From contig NZ_PPCN01000011.1 of the NCBI RefSeq assembly GCF_002906165.1, positions 186,001 to 250,000 on the forward strand: a stretch of DNA of 64,000 nucleotides. The letters run 5' to 3'. Numbering within the stretch: the first letter of the stretch is position 1; the number at the start of each line of letters is the position of its first letter. This stretch comes from Roseibium marinum. GTDB lineage: Bacteria > Pseudomonadota > Alphaproteobacteria > Rhizobiales > Stappiaceae. This document shows, in pieces, positions 37,589-50,469 of this stretch. The translations under genes and the position numbers were made by a program. The notes under the pieces were generated by a model that saw only the letters and a program-made list of their open reading frames with translations, was not told where the DNA came from and searched no databases.

Positions 37589-38899
37589 TTACCCCCCGTA
37601 GATCGGGAACCGGGCCGTCAGTGCTTCTACCTTGGCTTTGACGGCCGCTTCAACCGCCGCGTTGCCTTCTTCGCTGTTAGCTGCCTTCAATCCGTCCAGA
37701 ACTTCCGTGATCAGCAGGCCGACCTCGCGGAATTCCGCCACGCCGAATCCGCGGGTCGTCGCAGCCGGCGTGCCCAGCCGGATGCCGGAAGTCACGAAGG
37801 GTTTTTCCGGATCGAAGGGAATGCCGTTCTTGTTGCAGGTGATGTTCGCCCGGCCGAGAGCCTTCTCGGCGACCTTGCCGGTGGCATTTTTCGGGCGCAG
37901 GTCGACCAGCATCAGATGGTTGTCCGTTCCACCGGAGACGATATCGAGGCCCTGCTCCTTCAAAACCTCCGCCAGCGCCTTGGCGTTTTCGGTCACAGCG
38001 CGGGCGTAGACCTTGAATTCCGGCTGCAGCGCTTCCTTGAAAGCCACCGCCTTTGCCGCGATCACATGCATCAGCGGCCCGCCCTGGAGACCGGGAAAGA
38101 CGGCGGAGTTGATCTTCTTGGCAATCGCCTCGTCATTGGAGAGGATCATGCCGCCGCGCGGACCGCGCAGGGATTTGTGGGTCGTGGTCGTGACCACATG
38201 CGCGTGCGGGACCGGGGACGGATGCACACCGCCGGCAACCAGACCGGCGATATGAGCCATATCAACCATCAGGTAAGCGCCGACGCTGTCGGCGATCTCG
38301 CGGAACTTCTGCCAGTCCCAGAGGCGCGAATAGGCGGTGCCGCCGGCCAGGATCAGCTTCGGCTTGTGCTCGTTGGCGAGACGCTCGACCTCTTCCATGT
38401 CGAGCAGGTGATCGTCCTCGCGCACACCGTAGGAGACGACGTTGAACCATTTGCCCGACATATTGACCGGAGAGCCATGGGTCAGGTGGCCACCGGAATT
38501 CAGGTCGAGCCCCATGAAGGTGTCGCCCGGCTGCAGCAGCGCCAGGAACACGGCCTGGTTCATCTGGCTGCCGGAATTGGGCTGCACGTTGGCAAAGCCG
38601 CAGTCGAACAGCTGCTTGGCGCGTTCGATCGCCAGGGTCTCGGCGACATCGGCGAATTCGCAGCCACCGTAATAGCGCTTGCCCGGATACCCTTCGGCGT
38701 ATTTGTTGGTGAAGATCGAACCCTGCGCTTCCAGAACGGCACGCGAAACGATGTTCTCCGAGGCGATCAGCTCGATCTCGTGCCGCTGACGGCCGAGTTC
38801 GTTTTCGATGGCATCGTAAATATCGCGATCGGCCTCTTCGAGACCACGGGTGAAGAAACCGGACTGCAGGGGCTGACTGGAGCTTTCCATCAAAGACAT
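37589..38899 (-). CDS. glyA: Serine hydroxymethyltransferase
   Basis: 436 residues, fold-type I PLP enzyme. The PLP Lys is in [19 protein letters not shown]. Other motifs: [37 protein letters not shown] and [18 protein letters not shown]. It interconverts serine and glycine with tetrahydrofolate. It is the first gene of the glyA-nrdR-rib-nusB-thiL unit. A strong hairpin stands in its 5' region. Confidence 0.97.
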   Translation of the reverse strand: MSLMESSSQPLQSGFFTRGLEEADRDIYDAIENELGRQRHEIELIASENIVSRAVLEAQGSIFTNKYAEGYPGKRYYGGCEFADVAETLAIERAKQLFDCGFANVQPNSGSQMNQAVFLALLQPGDTFMGLDLNSGGHLTHGSPVNMSGKWFNVVSYGVREDDHLLDMEEVERLANEHKPKLILAGGTAYSRLWDWQKFREIADSVGAYLMVDMAHIAGLVAGGVHPSPVPHAHVVTTTTHKSLRGPRGGMILSNDEAIAKKINSAVFPGLQGGPLMHVIAAKAVAFKEALQPEFKVYARAVTENAKALAEVLKEQGLDIVSGGTDNHLMLVDLRPKNATGKVAEKALGRANITCNKNGIPFDPEKPFVTSGIRLGTPAATTRGFGVAEFREVGLLITEVLDGLKAANSEEGNAAVEAAVKAKVEALTARFPIYGG

Positions 38900-38918
38900 C
38901 GCACCATCCTTGTTCTAC

Positions 38919-38962
38919 GGCCCTGACAGAGGGCCTTGTTTCGCGGCCCTTTTGTCAGGCCC
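38919..38962 (-). other. Hairpin in the glyA 5' leader
   Basis: On the glyA mRNA strand GGGCCTGACA pairs with TGTCAGGGCC (9 of 10 positions) around an inner GGCC-containing loop. It ends 20 nt upstream of the glyA ATG. The rest of 38900-39261 shows no gene. The element may control translation or RNA processing; it matches no riboswitch I know. Confidence 0.4.
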
Positions 38963-39261
38963 ATTTTCATAACGGTCCACATCCCCGGGAACCCCGGTAC
39001 GTGTTCCAGCAACTCGATCCCGGAGACCGGGGCTTCACAGCCGCGTCGGTCCGGACGGCAGGGCCCTAGCGTATCACCCGGGCAAAGGCGCCTTGCAGGT
39101 GAAGCAACGCCTTGCAGCAGCCAATCCAACTCGAGGCGAGGAATTAACACAGGCCCCGGGAAGAACCAAGGGTCTTACCGACGCACGCCAACTTGAAAAC
39201 GACGCCGCGGCGCGGATGCCATCACCGGAGCCGGAATGAGCGGGCAAAGTGGCTGGATCGC

Positions 39262-39489
39262 TCAGTAGAGCGTCGGATCGGACCCTGTGCCGGCTGCTTC
39301 TCGTTCCTGCTCTATCCGGCGTTGCAGCTTACGGATGGCGATCCGTTTCAGATCTGTCTGGGAAGCAGAAGTCGGTCCGAAGGCCGACACCTCGATACCA
39401 GTCGCGGCATCCATCGCGATCACCTGGACCTGACGGCCGATCGAACGGAATTCAAGATAGATCTCGCCGGAATTCGGCTCGCGACTCAT
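39262..39489 (-). CDS. DUF6898 family small protein
   Basis: 75 residues from ATG 39489. The pattern is GEIYLEFRSIGRQVQVIAMD, AATGIEVSAFGPTSASQTDL followed by KRIAIRKLQRRIEQE, which I recognise as the DUF6898 family of alphaproteobacteria. It looks like three beta strands and a basic helix. No function known. It lies in the same direction as the L,D-transpeptidase gene, 109 nt downstream of it. Confidence 0.75.
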   Translation of the reverse strand: MSREPNSGEIYLEFRSIGRQVQVIAMDAATGIEVSAFGPTSASQTDLKRIAIRKLQRRIEQEREAAGTGSDPTLY

Positions 39490-39598
39490 TGCATCGATCC
39501 TTGCGCGCAAGTGCTCAGAATCCACAAAACGCCAGCCTGATCAAGGCCGGCGTTTCGCAGTGAACATAAACGATCGGTTGTCGTGCCGCAAAGCCGCG

Positions 39599-40885
39599 TC
39601 AGAGACGGGCCTGCGTTCCGGTGCCGTAGAGATCGTCCCGATCGTAGATATCTTCGCGGAAATGAACGACGCCGTCCGCATTGGCCCATGCGGTGACGTA
39701 GGTCAGGTAGAGGGGGATCTGACCTTTCAGCTTCACGTCTTCGCGCTCACCGGTGCGGATAACCGAATCCACACGGGTGCGGTCCCAGTCCGGGGTCGTC
39801 GACTGCAGAAGCCATGTCACAAGCTCGCGCACATTCTGAACCCGCACGCAGCCGGACGAATGGAACCGGTAGTCCTCGCCGAACAGCGTCTTGGACGGCG
39901 TGTCGTGCAGATAGACCTGGTGCTTGTTGTGGAAGTTGATGCGCACGGAGCCCAGTGAGTTGTCCGATCCTGGATCCTGGGTGAACCGATACTGGGTCGC
40001 CTCTTCGGTGTTCCAGTCGATCTGCTGCCAGGTCATCTCGTTTCCGCTCCAGTCGAAGATGCGGATATTGTTCTTGGCCAGATATTGATCGTCCTGCTTC
40101 ATCTTGGGGATCAGGTCCTTGCGGATGATGGAGACGGGCACGGTCCAGTACGGATTGAAGTTCAGTTCGTAAATCTTGCTGTTCAAGATCGGTGTCTGAC
40201 GGTCGATCTTGCCGACGACGGCGGTATGGCGCGAGCGCACGCGGCCGTTCTCCACCGCTTCGATTTCGGCGGCCGGAATATTCACCATCACGTAGCGGTC
40301 GCCGAGGAAGCCGGACATGGAACGCATGCGAATCATGTTTGTCTCAAGCTGGCGCAGGCGCACATCCGCCGGGATGTTCAGCGCGGAAACCGTGCCCTCG
40401 CCCATCACGCCGTCCGGAATAAGACCGTGGCGAAGCTGAAAGCGGCGAAGGGCCGTGTCAACATACGAATCGAACGTGTTGGAAAGACCGGCCTGCTGCT
40501 CCAGGTCGCCGGAGACGATCAGGCGGCGGCGCAGTTCGATGACGCGCGGGTCCTTGGCGCCGATCCTGATGGATTTTCCGCCGGGCGTGACGGTGCCCCA
40601 ACCGCCGGCCTGCACGATACGCTGATAGCGGTCGATGGCGACGGCGATGTAATCCGCCGTTTCCGGCGAAAGTGTCGGCGCGGACGACTTCACTTCCTTG
40701 ATGTTGTCCGTGGCGATGTCGAAGTTATCGGCCCATTCAACCTGCTGGTTGACGTTTTGCGCGTGCGCCTGGGCACCCGCCAGAAGTGGCGCCACGATCC
40801 CGAGCGCACACAGGCTCCCGAGCGTTTGCCGGGTAATCCAACCGTGGTGAAGCTTTATCCCGAACTGTCCGGATAAAAGGTTCAT
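39599..40885 (-). CDS. L,D-transpeptidase (YkuD) with peptidoglycan-binding domain
   Basis: 428 residues from the ATG at 40885 (GGGG 8 nt upstream; upstream ATG and GTG codons exist). A signal peptide is visible in SLCALGIVAPLLAGAQAHAQ. A peptidoglycan-binding domain follows (LRRFQLRHGLIPDGVMGEGT). The YkuD catalytic domain has VNIPAAEIEAVENGRVRSRH, the His of VYLHDTPSKTLFGEDYRFHS and the Cys of SSGCVRVQNVRELVTWLL. It makes 3-3 crosslinks, or attaches proteins to peptidoglycan, in the periplasm. Its neighbour LdtR regulates such enzymes in related Liberibacter. Confidence 0.93.
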   Translation of the reverse strand: MNLLSGQFGIKLHHGWITRQTLGSLCALGIVAPLLAGAQAHAQNVNQQVEWADNFDIATDNIKEVKSSAPTLSPETADYIAVAIDRYQRIVQAGGWGTVTPGGKSIRIGAKDPRVIELRRRLIVSGDLEQQAGLSNTFDSYVDTALRRFQLRHGLIPDGVMGEGTVSALNIPADVRLRQLETNMIRMRSMSGFLGDRYVMVNIPAAEIEAVENGRVRSRHTAVVGKIDRQTPILNSKIYELNFNPYWTVPVSIIRKDLIPKMKQDDQYLAKNNIRIFDWSGNEMTWQQIDWNTEEATQYRFTQDPGSDNSLGSVRINFHNKHQVYLHDTPSKTLFGEDYRFHSSGCVRVQNVRELVTWLLQSTTPDWDRTRVDSVIRTGEREDVKLKGQIPLYLTYVTAWANADGVVHFREDIYDRDDLYGTGTQARL

Positions 40886-40928
40886 TGCCGACCCCATCTT
40901 GCTGCGTTTCACGCGCTGACTTGTCTCA

Positions 40929-40964
40929 AGAGCACCTTTCGTTCAATTGAACGCGAACAACGTG
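40929..40964. repeat. Inverted repeat upstream of the L,D-transpeptidase
   Basis: GAGCAC and GTGCTC flank a core with TTCAATTGAA. A motif of this kind (GAGCA...TTCAATTGAACGCGAA) recurs upstream of genes in Hyphomicrobiales. The rest of 40965-41274 shows no gene or clear terminator. Confidence 0.4.
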
Positions 40965-41274
40965 CTCTAACACTTTCAGATCGATCAACTTCTGGACAAA
41001 CAATCGGTTCCGATCGTACATCCGCTGATCTTGTGCTTGAGGCCCGGATAACGAATGGATACGCACCGAACCGCCTTTACCAGCTCCGATTCCTATCGGA
41101 AGGGAGTTAACAAATCGCTTGATTTTTTAACCATCATCTCGCTGGAAGCACCGCACAAAGCCATTTCAATGTGACCTAAAGATGTCGGCGACAGCAACTC
41201 GTTTCCGGCATGTCTTCAACAAAGGTGTTTTGCAAGAATTCGGCCGCTTGGATACGCAAATTCGCGTGAGGCGG

Positions 41275-41306
41275 CAAAAAGAAAGCACCGCCCGATGGGC
41301 GGTGCT
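41275..41306 (-). terminator. Rho-independent terminator after ldtR
   Basis: On the minus strand AGCACCGCCC-ATC-GGGCGGTGCT is a perfect 10-bp stem followed by TTTCTTTTT. It lies 22 nt after the ldtR stop and separates ldtR from the L,D-transpeptidase gene. Confidence 0.9.
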
Positions 41307-41327
41307 AATCGGATCCGCTGTCTGCCG

Positions 41328-41843
41328 TTAAAGGCGGTACAGGATCTGGTCGGTCCAGAACCGCTCGAGGCGGCGAAGGGACTTGTTGAGAACCGCGAAG
41401 TCCTCCGGCCCGATTTCACCGACCTGTTCGACCGACAGAACGTGACGCTCGTAAAGATCGTTCACGATCTTTGCCACTTCCCCACCCTTTTCCGTCAGGC
41501 TGACGCGAACGGAGCGGCGGTCCATGCGGGAGCGCTGGTGGTGGATGTAGCCGGTTTCGACCAGTTTCTTCAGATTGTAGGAAACATTCGATCCCAGGTA
41601 ATAGCCGCGGGTGCGCAGCTCACCAGCCGTCAGTTCCGAATCGCCGATGTTGAACAGCAGCAGTGCCTGCACGCTGTTGACATCTGACCGGCCCATACGA
41701 TCGAACTCATCCTTGATAACGTCGAGAAGACGTCGGTGCAGCCGCTCGACGAGCGTCAGAGCCTCGAGATAAAGCGGCTTGATTTCCGCTTCTTCGCTTT
41801 GGCTCGGTGCAACAGCGTCAACTGCCCTGCTTGCTGTAATCAT
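41328..41843 (-). CDS. ldtR: MarR-type regulator LdtR
   Basis: 171 residues. The winged helix reads SVQALLLFNIGDSELTAGEL, RTRGYYLGSNVSYNLKKLVE, then TGYIHHQRSRMDRRSVRVSL. The N-terminal dimerisation helices (LYLEALTLVERLHRRLLDVI) and the C-terminal helix complete the fold. It matches LdtR of Liberibacter and rhizobia, which activates L,D-transpeptidase and stress genes and whose DNA binding is blocked by small ligands. Here the transpeptidase gene lies directly downstream after a terminator. A 158-nt A+T-rich promoter region precedes it. Confidence 0.93.
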   Translation of the reverse strand: MITASRAVDAVAPSQSEEAEIKPLYLEALTLVERLHRRLLDVIKDEFDRMGRSDVNSVQALLLFNIGDSELTAGELRTRGYYLGSNVSYNLKKLVETGYIHHQRSRMDRRSVRVSLTEKGGEVAKIVNDLYERHVLSVEQVGEIGPEDFAVLNKSLRRLERFWTDQILYRL

Positions 41844-42001
41844 TGTAATTGCGCCTCTTCAAGTACCTGTCGTTCGACGGTTATTGCTCCCGCCTTACTA
41901 AGCAATTTAGCCGACCGATTCTAAAATCCGCTTAAGATACACGCTGAATCATTGGTTAATTTTGAAAAGGTCTTTAAAGGGCCCATTTAATACTTTGTTT
42001 A

Positions 42002-42892
42002 TCATGATCCCCGGAGGAACCTTACAATGGCGGAAAAATCCTGGCTTTCACCACCGGAATTGCAGAACAGCGTATAGAGAGACGCGGCTTCGGCGCCCAG
42101 TGGTGTCGCCGCGCCCGAGGAATTAGCCGCTTCCTGCGCCAGTTTCAGGTCCTTGAGCATCATCGCGGCGGCAAAGCCCGGCTGATACTCCCGGTTGGCG
42201 GGACTGGACGGCAGCGGACCCGGCACCGGGCAGTAGGAAGTCAGCGCCCAGCACTGGCCCGAGGCGGTGGAGGAAATGTCGAAGAGTTTCTGCGCGTCCA
42301 GCCCGAGCCGTTCCGCGAGCACAAAAGCCTCTGACACGCCGATCATGGAAATGCCGAGGATCATGTTGTTGCAGATCTTGGCGGCCTGGCCGTTGCCCGC
42401 ACCGCCCGCATGCACGATCGTCTTGCCCATGATGTCGAGAAAAGGTCTGGCCGCCGCGAACGCGTCCTCGGTTCCGCCGACCATGAAGGTCAGCGTACCG
42501 GCCGCCGCGCCGGTAATGCCGCCGGAAACCGGTGCGTCGACCATGGGCATGCCCAGTTCCGTCGCGGCCCCGATCACGGCGCGAGCGCTGTCGACATCGA
42601 TGGTCGAACTGTCGATCAGCAACGTGCCGGGTTTGGCATTTTCCAGAATGCCGCCCTCACCCTGATAGATCTGGCGCACATGTTTGCCTGCCGGCAGCAT
42701 CGTCACGACAACATCGGCGGCCGCGGCAAGCTCGGCAATGCCGGCCGCCTTTTCGCCACCTGCATCGGCAAGGGCGGACATGGCCGCCCCGGACAGATCG
42801 AAGCCAAGCACCCTGTGCCCGGCCTTGACGAGATTGGCCGCCATCGGGCCGCCCATATTGCCAAGTCCGATGAACCCGATTGTCTGTGACAT
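42002..42892 (-). CDS. mmsB: 3-hydroxyisobutyrate dehydrogenase
   Basis: 296 residues from ATG 42892. The Rossmann start IGFIGLGNMGGPMAANLVKA has GxGxxG; DAPVSGGITGAAAGTLTFMV is the substrate-binding signature; KICNNMILG has the catalytic Lys. It oxidises 3-hydroxyisobutyrate to methylmalonate semialdehyde in valine breakdown. It is the last gene of the operon headed by isobutyryl-CoA dehydrogenase. The next step, mmsA, is not in the window. Confidence 0.95.
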   Translation of the reverse strand: MSQTIGFIGLGNMGGPMAANLVKAGHRVLGFDLSGAAMSALADAGGEKAAGIAELAAAADVVVTMLPAGKHVRQIYQGEGGILENAKPGTLLIDSSTIDVDSARAVIGAATELGMPMVDAPVSGGITGAAAGTLTFMVGGTEDAFAAARPFLDIMGKTIVHAGGAGNGQAAKICNNMILGISMIGVSEAFVLAERLGLDAQKLFDISSTASGQCWALTSYCPVPGPLPSSPANREYQPGFAAAMMLKDLKLAQEAANSSGAATPLGAEAASLYTLFCNSGGESQDFSAIVRFLRGS

Positions 42893-43003
42893 TGTTTTCC
42901 TCCCGAAAGAAAATTCGTGATGTTTTTTATACTGTTGTGCGAAGAAGTTCGCGTCCGGAATCAAGCGGTCCGGATATCGAGCCGGCCGGAATCCTGGCCC
43001 GCG

Positions 43004-43423
43004 TCAGCCGGAGCCGGCGCGGTTTTCCTTGTCCATCAGGTAGAACAGAACACCGAAGATCGCGATTGTCAGCAGGTAGAAGGCGATCTCATAGGGCCGC
43101 CGGCCATAGAGACCGGAAAACACCGTATGCATGACGATCTGGCAAAAACAGCGAAACAGCCACATGACGGTTCCCCAGGACACCGTCAGCCACAGGCCGG
43201 TCGCCGCGACCAGGTCCAGCACCGCGAAGAAGACGATCGCACCCTGGAGAGGAATCGGCATATCCCAGAACCACAGGCCGCGCCATTCGAGAATGCCGAT
43301 AATCCGCGCCCAGTAAATGACGCCGCCGCCGATCAGAAGAATCGCGATTGCGCGCAGATACCAGACCAGAACGGTGCTCCACGGCGGGCGGGAGTCGATC
43401 AGGTCCTGAAAACTGGTAATCAT
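43004..43423 (-). CDS. DUF6163 family membrane protein
   Basis: 139 residues with four predicted transmembrane helices: VLVWYLRAIAILLIGGGVIY, GAIVFFAVLDLVAATGLWLT, VMWLFRCFCQIVMHTVFSGL and FYLLTIAIFGVLFYLMDKEN. I recognise it as DUF6163, an uncharacterised alphaproteobacterial inner-membrane family. It is inside the valine operon, 18 nt after the hydrolase gene and 111 nt before mmsB. Its role there is unknown. Confidence 0.8.
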   Translation of the reverse strand: MITSFQDLIDSRPPWSTVLVWYLRAIAILLIGGGVIYWARIIGILEWRGLWFWDMPIPLQGAIVFFAVLDLVAATGLWLTVSWGTVMWLFRCFCQIVMHTVFSGLYGRRPYEIAFYLLTIAIFGVLFYLMDKENRAGSG

Positions 43424-43441
43424 CGGCGGTGCGGTCCCGGA

Positions 43442-44476
43442 TTAAAGTGGAAGATCCCCAACAGACGGTTTCTCGAAATACGACGCCAGATCGGCGCTGT
43501 CCACCTGACTGAAGTGTGAAGGCACCCATTTCGGATCCTGGTCCTTGTCGACCAGCACCGCGCGGATGCCTTCGAAAAAATCCACGCCCTGGAGAATACG
43601 GCACAGGATGCGGTATTCGAGCCGCATGCATTCCTCAAAGGAAAGCTCCGCGCCGCGCCGCATCTGTTCAAAGGCGATCAACACGCTGGTCGGTGATTTC
43701 CGGCGGATCGCGTCCGCCGTCTCTTGCGCGAAGGCCTCCTGCGAGGCTTCGAGCCGATCCAGAATCTCCTCGACGGACGCGGCTGAAAACGACTGTTCGA
43801 TCAGATCCGCGTTCTCGCTCAACGGCCCCTTTTCCGGCGTGACCAGATAGGGGGCCAGGGCCGCGCCGATGTCGCTCGCGGTTTCCAGCACCTGTTTCAA
43901 ATCCGGCAGGGACGCTTCGTCGACTGCATGGGTCAGCACGCCGGTCGCCAGCGCGTCGCCCTGTTTCATCCGTCCCGCGCTCAGGGCGCAATAGACGCCG
44001 ATCCTTTTGGGCATGCGCGGCAGGAACCAGGTGCCGCCCACATCCGGAAAGAAGCCGATCCCCGTTTCCGGCATGGCGAACAGCGTCTTCCGCGTGCCGA
44101 CGCGGTGGCTGCCGTGAACGGAGGCACCGACACCGCCGCCCATGACGATACCGTCGATCAGGGCGACATAAGGCTTCGGATAGGCCTTGATCCGCGCGTT
44201 GAGGAGATATTCGTCGCGGAAGAAGCCGCTGAGCCCCTCAAGCTGCCCAGCCTGGCGGGCATCATAGATGCTGCGGATATCACCGCCGGCGCAAAAGGCC
44301 TTTTCGCCGGCGCCCGTGACGACCACATGAGCCACACCCGGATCTTCCGCCCAGCGCTCGAGCTGGGTGGCGAGAGCCTTGACCATGACGTGATTGAGCG
44401 CGTTCAGCGCCTTCGGCCGGTTCAGGGTGACAAATCCGGCCAGGCCGCGTTTTTCAAACAGGATGTCGTCGGTCAC
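43442..44476 (-). CDS. 3-hydroxyisobutyryl-CoA hydrolase (enoyl-CoA hydratase/isomerase family)
   Basis: 344 residues of the crotonase fold, with GAGEKAFCAGGDIRSIYDAR (oxyanion hole) and IDGIVMGGGVGASVHGSHRV. ETGIGFFPDVGGTWFLPRMP, with an acidic residue in the segment after FFPDVGG, marks the HIBYL-CoA hydrolase group, which is longer than true hydratases (about 340-360 against 260). It frees 3-hydroxyisobutyrate for MmsB. Genes on both sides belong to the same pathway, supporting this call over a plain hydratase. It starts 56 nt after the dehydrogenase stop. Confidence 0.9.
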   Translation of the reverse strand: MTDDILFEKRGLAGFVTLNRPKALNALNHVMVKALATQLERWAEDPGVAHVVVTGAGEKAFCAGGDIRSIYDARQAGQLEGLSGFFRDEYLLNARIKAYPKPYVALIDGIVMGGGVGASVHGSHRVGTRKTLFAMPETGIGFFPDVGGTWFLPRMPKRIGVYCALSAGRMKQGDALATGVLTHAVDEASLPDLKQVLETASDIGAALAPYLVTPEKGPLSENADLIEQSFSAASVEEILDRLEASQEAFAQETADAIRRKSPTSVLIAFEQMRRGAELSFEECMRLEYRILCRILQGVDFFEGIRAVLVDKDQDPKWVPSHFSQVDSADLASYFEKPSVGDLPL

Positions 44477-44532
44477 TTAGGCGCCTCACGCGATAGTGGA
44501 GTCGTTTCAAGGAGTAACGGGAACCGCTTCAC

Positions 44533-48203
<3,671 letters not shown>

Positions 48204-48326
48204 CGGGCGGAACTGGGGCCTTGTCGCAATCGCCAGGGAGACCTGAGGACGGGCGGCAAATTCGAGAGCAAGCAGGACTTTCAGCTTCAACCATCAGGAA
48301 TCGCGTCGCTTTTCCCACCTCCAAAA

Positions 48327-48371
48327 CCTCATCCTGAGGAGGACCGTCAGGTCCGTCTCGAAGGATGGGCG
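48327..48371. repeat. Extragenic palindromic (REP-like) repeat
   Basis: CCTCATCCTGAGG...AAGGATGGG with an inner GGACC-GTCA-GGTCC hairpin. Very similar elements (CCTCATCCTGAGGAG... GTCTCGAAGGATGAGG) are scattered in many Hyphomicrobiales genomes. This copy lies between threonine ammonia-lyase and the RDD gene; nothing else is seen in 48204-48510. Confidence 0.75.
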
Positions 48372-48510
48372 ACTTGCTCCGAACGCACAGCCAGCCAAGA
48401 CCGGAGCGAAACGATCAGAAACCGCCGGGGAGCTTATCGGGTCACCCGATATTTGCGAATCCCGCTAGAAGTACCCACATTATCGCCATCACAAAACCGG
48501 GAGCCGGATC

Positions 48511-49044
48511 ATGTCAGCTGAAACTTCATCGGGTCACGCCCGCGAGGACCTCTTCGAGGCCGCCCTTCATCCGGAACTGTTCTCAGGGGTGCGCAGCCGG
48601 CGGATCTTCGCGTTTTTGATCGACGTGATCGCGATCGCGCTGCTGACCTTCGCGGCCGGCGTGCTGGTGTTCGTGCTCGGCGTCTTCACGCTCGGTCTCG
48701 GCTTCCTGCTCTACGCCATCCTGCCCACCGCCGTCGCCCTCATCTATGTGGCCTTTACCCTGGGCGGCCCGCAGTCCTCGACGCCCGGCATGCGCGCCAT
48801 GGGGCTGGAGATGCGCCTGTGGTACGGCGCAAGGCCCTATCCCCTGCTCGCGGCGGTCCACGTCATTCTCTTCTGGTTCTCCATCTCCCTGCTGACCCCG
48901 CTTGTCCTGCTGGTCTCGCTGGTCTCCGACCGCAAGCGCCTGCTGCACGACATGGTGCTGGGCGTGGTGGTGATGAATTCGGCCTATTACCGCGAGCACG
49001 TGGCTAGTCAAACGAAGGAGGGCATTCGCCCCGATTGGCAGTGA
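48511..49044 (+). CDS. RDD family membrane protein
   Basis: 177 residues with the RDD fold. The first segment has SRRIFAFLIDVIAIALLTFA (Arg and Asp of RDD), then two more helices: FLLYAILPTAVALIYVAFTL and LLAAVHVILFWFSISLLTPL. The conserved Asp motif is in VSDRKRLLHDMVLGVVVM. The function of the family is not settled; some members are Na+/H+ antiporters. Downstream is a hairpin shared with the convergent YeeE gene. Confidence 0.9.
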   Translation: MSAETSSGHAREDLFEAALHPELFSGVRSRRIFAFLIDVIAIALLTFAAGVLVFVLGVFTLGLGFLLYAILPTAVALIYVAFTLGGPQSSTPGMRAMGLEMRLWYGARPYPLLAAVHVILFWFSISLLTPLVLLVSLVSDRKRLLHDMVLGVVVMNSAYYREHVASQTKEGIRPDWQ

Positions 49045-49049
49045 GGCCG

Positions 49050-49072
49050 AGCGTGCGCCACAGGCGCACGCT
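49050..49072. terminator. Bidirectional hairpin between convergent genes
   Basis: AGCGTGCGCC-ACA-GGCGCACGCT, a perfect 10-bp stem between the RDD stop (49044) and the YeeE stop (49088). It has no long U-tract, so termination may be Rho-dependent or weak. Confidence 0.55.
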
Positions 49073-49087
49073 GTCAGGTCAAGAAGA

Positions 49088-49672
49088 TCATTCCGCGGGC
49101 AGGCGCGTGTCCTTGCGAATGATCCGCTCCGGCAGGACGAAGGCCACGGCGACGAAGACCAGACCCAGCACGATGCCGAGAGTGTCGCCGGGCAAACCGG
49201 TCAGTCCCGGGTAGTCCGTGCCGGGGACCGTTCCCAGCGTCGCGTTTCCACCGAGGATTGCGTCAAGAAGGCCCGTGGCCTTGATGGCGGGATAGGTCGC
49301 CATGTAGGCGGCGGCGCCGAGAAGCCCCCCCGCGATGAAGGCGAAGGCGTCCCTGCGGCCCGCGCCGGCGGCGACGACGCCAGTACCCGGGCAGTATCCG
49401 GCAAGCGCCCAGCCGACGCCGAGCAGCAGACCACCGGCGAAGACACCCAGATAAGCCGTTTTCACCGACATATGGCCGACATCGACCATCCCCAGCATCT
49501 GCCCGCCGAACATCAGCACCGACCCGACACCGATGGCCAGCAGGATGGCCTTCATCAGTTTGAGGTTGGTGAGGTTGAGCATGCGCCCGATCACGTTCGG
49601 GTTGGAGGCCCCTATGCGGTCCAGGACCGCGCCGAAGGCGCCGCCGATCACAAGAGCAAGAATGATTTCCAT
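49088..49672 (-). CDS. YeeE/YedE family protein, second half (DUF6691-type)
   Basis: 194 residues, five predicted transmembrane helices. The conserved Cys motif is WALAGYCPGTGVVAAGAG. It corresponds to one half of the YeeE/YedE (TsuA-like, PmpB) sulfur-compound channel. The first half is the next gene upstream. Together they form a split transporter that moves thiosulfate- or sulfide-derived sulfur across the inner membrane. The gap between them is 3 nt. Confidence 0.9.
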   Translation of the reverse strand: MEIILALVIGGAFGAVLDRIGASNPNVIGRMLNLTNLKLMKAILLAIGVGSVLMFGGQMLGMVDVGHMSVKTAYLGVFAGGLLLGVGWALAGYCPGTGVVAAGAGRRDAFAFIAGGLLGAAAYMATYPAIKATGLLDAILGGNATLGTVPGTDYPGLTGLPGDTLGIVLGLVFVAVAFVLPERIIRKDTRLPAE

Positions 49673-49675
49673 GGT

Positions 49676-50227
49676 TTACGCCTCCTCTTTATAGAGCATC
49701 AGGGCGGTCGGGACCGCCGCGGCGAACGCGCCGGCGGCAAACAGATAGCCTGACACCGCCGTCTGCATCATGCCGGACATCATGTGACCTGAGGTGCATC
49801 CGCCCGCCAGCCGCGCGCCGTAAAGGACGATGAAGCCACCGGCGAAGGCCGCCGCATAGCGCTTGACCGGGCTGTCACCGAAATTCGCCCGCCAAAGCTC
49901 CGGGACGCGGCGCTCCGCCGGGCCCACCCCGCCGCGCTGCCAGACCGAGGCGGCGCCGCCGGCCAGCATGGCCAGAACGAAGACGAAACTGTAGTTCAAG
50001 GGATTGGCGACCGCCTTGGCGTATTTGCCGCCGGATTTGGCAAGATAGGCGTTCGTCGCCGTATACCCGTCTGCCGTCTGTGTCACCACAGCTGGATCGA
50101 CCGCGTCCCACAGCACTCCGTCAAGGATCACGAACTGGGTCGAGACCCCGATGGGTTTGACCAGCAGGACCGCCGCGAAAAAGACCAGCCCCAGGGCAAG
50201 CCCTCCAATTTTCCAGTCGAGCGTCAT
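49676..50227 (-). CDS. YeeE/YedE family protein, first half
   Basis: 183 residues from ATG 50227 (GGAGG site 5 nt upstream). The Cys-containing motif is ARLAGGCTSGHMMSGMMQTA. About four transmembrane segments; residues 1-30 are one of them. It is the first gene of a two-gene sulfur-transport operon. An A+T-rich palindrome overlaps the region 14-35 nt before its start. The LysR gene beyond is divergent. Confidence 0.9.
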   Translation of the reverse strand: MTLDWKIGGLALGLVFFAAVLLVKPIGVSTQFVILDGVLWDAVDPAVVTQTADGYTATNAYLAKSGGKYAKAVANPLNYSFVFVLAMLAGGAASVWQRGGVGPAERRVPELWRANFGDSPVKRYAAAFAGGFIVLYGARLAGGCTSGHMMSGMMQTAVSGYLFAAGAFAAAVPTALMLYKEEA

Positions 50228-50240
50228 TTCAGCCTCCATA

Positions 50241-50262
50241 TATATTCATATGTTCGAATATA
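50241..50262. promoter_or_regulatory. A+T-rich palindrome ahead of the YeeE operon
   Basis: TATATTC and GAATATA form a 7-bp inverted repeat with an 8-nt spacer, 14 nt before the first YeeE start. Palindromes of this type are the sites of ArsR-family sulfide sensors (BigR, SqrR) that control related operons. No ArsR gene is in the window. Confidence 0.45.
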
Positions 50263-50469
50263 ACAGATTTTTAGCGACCTGCCTTTGATTTCTGTCAATT
50301 TCGCAGGGGCCGGGGGATTTTTGGAGATCGGAAAAATATTCACCACGCGCTTCCCACGCCCCCCTCTTCCAGAGGTCAACATCAAGTGCCCTGTGAAAAG
50401 CCCCGGTCGACAGGAACAAATCTGTGTTAGGCCTTGCCCGGTTTTCCATCTCTCGACCGGGTGTCTTGA

